From assembly GCA_030649775.1 (NCBI GenBank), contig JAUSFR010000013.1:1-35161 (forward strand): DNA of 35,161 nucleotides. The letters are read 5' to 3'. Shown piece after piece: positions 31,254 through 35,161 of the stretch. How positions within the stretch are numbered: the stretch's first letter is position 1; every line of letters begins with the position of its first letter. A model generated the notes under the pieces. The model saw only the letters and a list, made by a program, of their open reading frames with translations, was not told where the DNA came from and ran no database searches. Origin of the DNA: a bacterium (GTDB lineage: Bacteria; Patescibacteriota; Minisyncoccia; Phycocordibacterales; UBA10002). Both the position numbers and the translations under genes were made by a program.

Positions 31254-32413
31254 AGCAAAAAATTATCTACATCGCAAACGTCAGGTTACCTACGGAAAAG
31301 GCGCACGGACTTCAAATTATGAAGATGTGTGAAGCGTTTGGCAAGTTCGAAGTTCGAAGTTCGAAGTTCGAAGAAAAAGATTCCAGAATTGAGGTGGAGC
31401 TCGTCGTGCCGAGGCGAAGAAACCCCATCACGGAAGACCCGTTTGACTATTACGGGGTGGAGCGGAACTTTACCGTTACGCGAATTCCGACACTTGATAT
31501 CGTTTCTTTCGGACGAGTGGGTTTTTGGGTGGAGCAAACGCTCTTTTTGCTTTTCGCGCGACTCTATCTCTTCGGGAAAAAGTGTTTTGTTTATACACGC
31601 GAAGAAGCTACGGGTTTCTTTTTCCGTAACAATTTTCTGGAACTGCACACGCTTCCCGCGCACGAAGGTGCGGTGCATAGGTTACTGTGGCGACGAGCCC
31701 GACATATCTTTGTACTCACTACGCTTATGAAGGAACAGTTGATGGAATGGGGAATTTCCGAGCAGAAACTCACCGTCCTTCCCGACGCGGTTGATTTCAA
31801 TGCGTTTGATATTTCCATATCAAAAGAAGACGCGCGAAAGAAACTCTTCCTCCCGCTTGATAAAAAGATAGTGCTCTACACGGGAAGTTTTTTCCGGTAT
31901 CCGTGGAAGGGGGTGGATACGCTGCTTGAGGTAGCACAAAATTATCAAAAAGAAGAAGTACTGTTTGTGCTCGTTGGGGGAAGTGAAAGGGAACTCAAAC
32001 AAGCGAAAGAAAAATATCCGGGGAAAAATATTGTGCTTCTCGGCCATGAGTCGCCACGTGCTATTCCTCTCTTTCTCAAGGCATCTGACGTCCTCGTACT
32101 TCCGAACAAAAGCGGATACGAAATGTCGGAAAAACACACGTCACCGCTTAAACTGTTTGAATATATGGCGTCGGGACGTCCCATCGTAAGCTCCGATATT
32201 CCGTCACTCCGTGAAGTGCTCACGGAAAAGGAGGCCATATTTTTCAAGCCGAATGACCCAAAGGACTTGGCGCGGGTTCTCGCGGAGCTCTTGAATAATT
32301 CGGTGCTTGCGGATAGTCTTTCCGAAAGCGCGCGAGAGAAGGCCAAAAGCTACACGTGGGACAAACGGGCGGAGCGCGCGCTCGGTGTTCTCGTGCCTAA
32401 CGTTTCCCCTTAA
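31250..32413 (+). CDS. Glycosyltransferase family 4 with heptamer tract near its N-terminus
   Basis: A 387-residue GT4 enzyme starting MKQKIIYIANVRLPTEKAHGLQ; the longer open frame upstream runs antisense-like through the methyltransferase gene and is rejected. The donor domain begins KKIVLYTGSFFRYPWKGVD and ends with EKHTSPLKLFEYMASGRPIVSSD, the common GT4 variant of the EX7E region. Residues 32-41 (FEVRSSKFEE region) are coded by four perfect heptamer units. Loss or gain of one unit would shift the frame after about 40 residues and abolish the enzyme. A terminator follows the stop by 3 bp. Confidence 0.9.
   Translation: MKQKIIYIANVRLPTEKAHGLQIMKMCEAFGKFEVRSSKFEEKDSRIEVELVVPRRRNPITEDPFDYYGVERNFTVTRIPTLDIVSFGRVGFWVEQTLFLLFARLYLFGKKCFVYTREEATGFFFRNNFLELHTLPAHEGAVHRLLWRRARHIFVLTTLMKEQLMEWGISEQKLTVLPDAVDFNAFDISISKEDARKKLFLPLDKKIVLYTGSFFRYPWKGVDTLLEVAQNYQKEEVLFVLVGGSERELKQAKEKYPGKNIVLLGHESPRAIPLFLKASDVLVLPNKSGYEMSEKHTSPLKLFEYMASGRPIVSSDIPSLREVLTEKEAIFFKPNDPKDLARVLAELLNNSVLADSLSESAREKAKSYTWDKRAERALGVLVPNVSP
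31343..31370 (+). repeat. Heptamer tract, four perfect AAGTTCG units (in coding sequence)
   Basis: Four identical units (31343-31349, 31350-31356, 31357-31363, 31364-31370) lie within codons 32-41 of the GT4 gene. Together with 4010-4037 it is one of the two perfect tracts, and the nearest to a start codon. Confidence 0.95.
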
Positions 32414-32416
32414 AAT

Positions 32417-32449
32417 AAGGTTTTAAGACCGCACCATAAAGCCTTTTTT
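32417..32449 (+). terminator. Probable intrinsic terminator or attenuator before the second hddA
   Basis: AAGGTTTTA (32417-32425) pairs with TAAAGCCTT (32437-32445) with one G-T pair; a six-T run spans 32444-32449. The hddA-like ATG lies 8 bp after the T-run, so read-through or an internal start is needed for that gene. Confidence 0.75.
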
Positions 32450-32456
32450 GCACCCT

Positions 32457-33443
32457 ATGTCATCCCCCATCATCATCAGCCGGACACCGTTTCGCCTTTC
32501 ACTCGGAGGCGGTTCTACCGACCTGCCTTCCTACTATGAAAAGCACGGTGGATTTGTCTTTGGCGTTGCCGTCAATCTGTATATGGATGTGTTTGTGAAA
32601 GAGCCTCGCTCCGACGACCTCGTGCACGTGCACTACAAACATTTTGAATCGGTCTCACACGCGAAGGAGGTAACGCACGACATCGCGAGGCAGGCGCTGT
32701 TGATGCGAGGCCTTACCACCAAAGTCGCCATTTCGTTTAAAGCCGACACTCCGGCGGGCACGGGGCTCGGTTCATCGGGTGCGTGCGCGGTCGCGGTGCT
32801 GAAGGGTCTCGCACTCTACCAGAACAAAAAGCTCTCCAATCGCGAGGCGGCGGAGCAATCATTCCTGCTCACCAAGGCGCTCGGACTTCCCGATGGCGTG
32901 CAGGACCCGTACATCTGCGCCGAAGGAGGGTTTGTGGCACTCACGATTGAGAAAAACGGAAAAGTGAAGGTAGAGAAGCCCCGCATCGCGAAGAGTACCG
33001 TAGAGGAATTTTTCGCGAACAGCATCTTCTATTACACCGGTGTCGTGCGGGAGAGTAAACAACTTCTTGCCGAACAAGACGCGACCAAAGTACAGGAGCT
33101 GAAGCACCGCACCAAAGATATCGGTAGGGAAGTCTACAAGGCGTTTCGTTCGGGAAAGCTCCACCACTTTGGCAAGCTCATGGATGAGCATTGGCATATC
33201 AAAAAGCAGATGTCTTCCAAAATGAGCACAGACCGCTTTGACGAGATATACGCGGAGGCCATACGCGCAGGAGCACTCGGTGGGAAAATTATGGGCGCGG
33301 GAGGCGGTGGCTATTTTATGTTTTACTGTCCCACGCGGAAGGCGAAACGCGCCGTACAAAAAGCGCTCGGGAGGTTCAAGATGCGCGAGATGCACTTTGA
33401 GATTGATACCAAAGGTGCGCGTACCCACATCATCACGCCGTAA
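32457..33443 (+). CDS. GHMP kinase, HddA-like (second copy)
   Basis: A 328-residue GHMP kinase of the heptose-7-phosphate kinase type. The N-terminus IISRTPFRLSLGGGSTDLPSYYEKHGG, the ATP loop GTGLGSSGA (101-109), LGLPDGVQDPYICAEGGF and GGKIMGAGGGGYFMFY match the same signature as the kinase at 20725, but the two are clearly diverged. The ATG at 32457 is preferred; a TTG at 32448 would add three residues. It begins a set with GmhB and nucleotidyltransferase genes downstream and no local GmhA. It may act on the same heptose phosphate or on another sugar phosphate. Confidence 0.87.
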   Translation: MSSPIIISRTPFRLSLGGGSTDLPSYYEKHGGFVFGVAVNLYMDVFVKEPRSDDLVHVHYKHFESVSHAKEVTHDIARQALLMRGLTTKVAISFKADTPAGTGLGSSGACAVAVLKGLALYQNKKLSNREAAEQSFLLTKALGLPDGVQDPYICAEGGFVALTIEKNGKVKVEKPRIAKSTVEEFFANSIFYYTGVVRESKQLLAEQDATKVQELKHRTKDIGREVYKAFRSGKLHHFGKLMDEHWHIKKQMSSKMSTDRFDEIYAEAIRAGALGGKIMGAGGGGYFMFYCPTRKAKRAVQKALGRFKMREMHFEIDTKGARTHIITP

Positions 33444-33450
33444 GTTTTAA

Positions 33451-33993
33451 ATGTTAATGAAAACAGAAGCAAAAAAACGAGCGGTCTTTTTTGACCGCGA
33501 TGGGGTTATCTTTAAACCCATCGTGATGGATGGGCGTCCTCGGGCGCCACACAGCATTGTGGAGTACAAGACACTGTCCGGAATTATGCCTGGAGCAAAA
33601 GAAGCTGTGGAAAAAGTTAAGGCACTCGGCTTTCTCGCGATTCTGGTGACGAATCAACCGGACATCGCGTACGGTGTTATTTCAAAAAAAGAGTGGGAGT
33701 GGGTACAGAGTCAGTTAAGCAGTATCCCGTTTGACGATATTTTTATTTGCTTTCACCGTCGGGACGATAATTGTGAATGTATGAAGCCCAAACCCGGTAT
33801 GCTTCTTGAGGCGGAAAAGAAATGGAATATAAACCTTGCGAAGTCGTTTATGGTGGGGGATACGGAGAGTGATGTCCTCGTTGCAAAAGAAGCCGGATGC
33901 AAAAGTATTCTGGTGGACGCGCCCTATAATTCCAGCGTTTCTAGCGATATGCGTACTCATTCTCTTTCCGAACTTTCAAACCTCTTGTCTTAG
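33451..33993 (+). CDS. gmhB: D-glycero-D-manno-heptose-1,7-bisphosphate phosphatase (HAD)
   Basis: A 180-residue HAD phosphatase of GmhB length. FFDRDGVIF holds D15 and D17, and VTNQPDIAYGV is motif II. The zinc loop has C100, H102, C108 and C110, and MVGDTESDVLVAKEAGC is the last motif. It removes the C7 phosphate after the kinase step. The stop codon TAG is made of TA from the duplicated target and the first G of the inserted MITE-like element, so the native C-terminus may have differed slightly. ATG 33457 is an alternative start. The gene follows the kinase by 7 bp. Confidence 0.92.
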   Translation: MLMKTEAKKRAVFFDRDGVIFKPIVMDGRPRAPHSIVEYKTLSGIMPGAKEAVEKVKALGFLAILVTNQPDIAYGVISKKEWEWVQSQLSSIPFDDIFICFHRRDDNCECMKPKPGMLLEAEKKWNINLAKSFMVGDTESDVLVAKEAGCKSILVDAPYNSSVSSDMRTHSLSELSNLLS

Positions 33994-34174
33994 AGCCTGT
34001 TCATAATCTAACCGCATTATAGACCTAGGACATAGCTTGCCTGCCGAAATGTTCAAAATTCTGCTACAAATCGCGTCTTTTTCGTCAGCGTACTTGGGTA
34101 CGCTTCCTCAAAATCCGCAATTTTCGCAACGAATTTTTAACATTTCATTCAGGCATTAGATTATGAACAGGCTC
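33993..34174. mobile_element. MITE-like element, 182 bp, with 19-bp perfect inverted ends
   Basis: The ends GAGCCTGTTCATAATCTAA (33993-34011) and its exact complement (34156-34174) are flanked by TTA at 33990-33992 and 34175-34177, a likely 3-bp target duplication. Inner arms also pair (TGCCTG...GAAATGTT with AACATTTC...CAGGCA), and AGCGTAC/GTACGCT forms the centre. There is no open frame, so it would depend on a transposase elsewhere. A 3-bp TNA duplication and GAGCC end are reminiscent of IS5-family ends, but this is unconfirmed. Confidence 0.88.
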
Positions 34175-34175
34175 T

Positions 34176-34181
34176 TAGAAT
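34176..34181 (+). promoter_or_regulatory. Candidate -10 box formed at the element boundary
   Basis: TAGAAT begins in the right TTA duplication and lies 6 nt before the ATG at 34188. No clear -35 is visible; any such site would lie inside the element. Confidence 0.5.
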
Positions 34182-34187
34182 ATTAAA

Positions 34188-34889
34188 ATGAAAGCCATTA
34201 TTCTTGCCGCGGGTGAGGGGAAACGGATGTTACCGCTCACTCTAAAAACTCCCAAACCCCTCCTCATAGTCGGAGGGAAGACGGTGCTTGACCATATCTT
34301 TGAAGCCTTTCCCGAAGAAATTACGGAGGCGATTATTGTCGTGAAGTATTTGGAGGGAAAAATCAAAGACTATTGTGGTGATGTCTTTCATGGAAAGAAA
34401 GTCCAGTACGCAGAGGGGAGCGAAAAAGGAAACGCATTTACTTTTCTTTCTGCGAAACCCTTTGTACAAGAAAACGAACGGGTGATGGTACTCTATGCCG
34501 ATGAAATCTCGAGTCCAGCGAATATGAAAAAATGTCTTGCCCACCAGTACAGCTGGCTCTGCAAAGAAACCGCACGGCCGAAATCGGCAGGCGTGGTGAA
34601 ATTAAGAGATGACGGGACGATAGAGGAAATAGTGGAGAAATCCGAAAACCCTCCGTCAAATCTCGCGGCGATTGGTCTCATGGTGCTTTCGGGGGAAGTA
34701 TTCGGATACGAACCGGTGCAAAATGCGAACGGCGAGTATTACCTTTCATCTATGATGGGCGAGTTTTTGAAGAAAGAAAAAGTGTACGCGGTGGTAACCG
34801 AGGGAGGATGTTCGCTAACGGTCCCCAGCGATATACCGAAGGTTGAAGCGTTTCTCAAAGCAAGAAACAGTAATGAAACGGCACACTAA
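34188..34889 (+). CDS. Sugar-phosphate nucleotidyltransferase, HddC-like
   Basis: A 233-residue nucleotidyltransferase. IILAAGEGKRMLPLT (4-18), PKPLLIVGGKTVLDH, and LYADEIS with D105 form the nucleotide- and metal-binding sites. It would join heptose 1-phosphate to GDP (HddC) and complete the second heptose set, though glucose- or mannose-1-phosphate cannot be excluded from motifs alone. Unlike the minus-strand homologue at 22750 it carries no phosphatase domain. A MITE-like element separates it from gmhB, and its -10 box lies at the element edge. Confidence 0.82.
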   Translation: MKAIILAAGEGKRMLPLTLKTPKPLLIVGGKTVLDHIFEAFPEEITEAIIVVKYLEGKIKDYCGDVFHGKKVQYAEGSEKGNAFTFLSAKPFVQENERVMVLYADEISSPANMKKCLAHQYSWLCKETARPKSAGVVKLRDDGTIEEIVEKSENPPSNLAAIGLMVLSGEVFGYEPVQNANGEYYLSSMMGEFLKKEKVYAVVTEGGCSLTVPSDIPKVEAFLKARNSNETAH

Positions 34890-34957
34890 CGAGTTATAGT
34901 AGATACGCTTAACGAATAGCGCACACGAATGGGAACTTTATACTTGTATATAACGAT

Positions 34958-35161
34958 ATGAAGAATATAAAAGCTTTCAAAACAAGGATTTTCGCGGACG
35001 GGGCCGAGAAGGGCGCAATGCTCGCGCTCGCGAAGAACCCCCTCGTCAAAGGTTTTACGACAAACCCGACGCTTATGCGAAAGGGCGGGGTGAGTGACTA
35101 TGTCGGCTTTGCCAAAGAGATTATTTCCGTCATTGCGGACAAGCCAATTTCGTTTGAGGTA
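34958..35161 (+). CDS. Transaldolase, N-terminal part (runs off the window)
   Basis: An open frame of 68 residues reaches the window edge. MKNIKAFKTRIFADGAEKG and VKGFTTNPTLMRKGG match the start of the transaldolase / fructose-6-phosphate aldolase family (FxDxA and TTNPxL). Transaldolase exchanges a dihydroxyacetone unit to give sedoheptulose 7-phosphate, the substrate of GmhA. Its place directly after the second heptose set suggests precursor supply. The catalytic Lys lies beyond the window. The -10-like TATATA at 34947 precedes the ATG by 5 nt. Family is firm; subtype is unknown. Confidence 0.85.
   Translation, partial: MKNIKAFKTRIFADGAEKGAMLALAKNPLVKGFTTNPTLMRKGGVSDYVGFAKEIISVIADKPISFEV

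Noticed and set aside
33993..34174. Degenerate insertion sequence with transposase remnant
   Set aside because: The interior is itself self-complementary and no open frame or transposase-like peptide is visible, so a MITE-type element fits better.
1..35161. Alternative genetic code with TGA as Gly
   Set aside because: TGA acts as stop at several ATGA overlaps (for example 6258-6261 and 31250-31253), and no in-frame TGA interrupts a conserved gene.

Overview
The window is a surface-glycan locus of about 35 kb at roughly 50% GC. It most likely comes from a member of the Candidate Phyla Radiation (Patescibacteria, Parcubacteria-like). That placement is an inference from several traits: minimal versions of common enzymes, few Shine-Dalgarno sites, -10 boxes lying 6-7 nt before ATG, many short intergenic repeats, and heptamer repeats inside genes. 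TGA is used as a stop at several ATGA overlaps, so the code is standard (table 11). No rRNA, tRNA, CRISPR array or intact transposase gene was seen.

Layout. (1) 1-4654, plus strand: the tail of a membrane-anchored protein, a GT4 glycosyltransferase, a ProB-like kinase between two terminators, and two overlapping GT4 genes. (2) 4796-11887, plus strand: a short UDP-sugar dehydrogenase, a GtrA-like protein, GT4, an exostosin-like transferase, an SDR reductase, a GtrB-like GT2 and a GT-C membrane transferase. (3) 11915-13339: one GT-C gene on the minus strand. (4) 13382-18119, plus strand: GT2, sugar C-methyltransferase, UXS-like decarboxylase and a third GT-C protein. (5) 28520-18116, minus strand: SDR, two DegT aminotransferases, a GalE-like epimerase, a nucleotidyltransferase-phosphatase fusion (HddC-GmhB), then HddA, GmhA, a UDP-galactopyranose-mutase-like flavoprotein and a GT2. 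This series is interrupted by one plus-strand HIT/GalT-like gene that has its own consensus promoter, Shine-Dalgarno site and terminator. (6) 28739-35161, plus strand: AsnB, methyltransferase, GT4, a second HddA, GmhB and nucleotidyltransferase, a MITE-like element, and the start of a transaldolase.

How the genes fit together. The enzymes can supply UDP-glucuronate and UDP-xylose, UDP-galactose and perhaps UDP-galactofuranose, amino- or C-methyl-deoxysugars, and GDP-D-glycero-alpha-D-manno-heptose. Transaldolase could link the heptose branch to sedoheptulose-7-phosphate. Five GT4, one GT47-like and three GT2 enzymes would assemble glycans in the cytoplasm. GtrA/GtrB-like proteins and three GT-C proteins suggest polyprenyl-phosphate-linked sugars used outside the membrane. 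No recognisable Wzx flippase, Wzy polymerase or ABC exporter lies in the window, so protein or envelope glycosylation is at least as likely as classical O-antigen or capsule export.

The most unusual signals are non-coding in style. Six tracts of exactly four 7-bp units occur, five of them inside three GT4 genes, where four units equal one unit plus a frame-neutral 21 bp. A 182-bp MITE-like element has 19-bp perfect inverted ends and a TTA duplication, and it completes the stop codon of gmhB and part of the next -10 box. Two repeat families sit just ahead of start codons. Several enzymes carry altered catalytic motifs.
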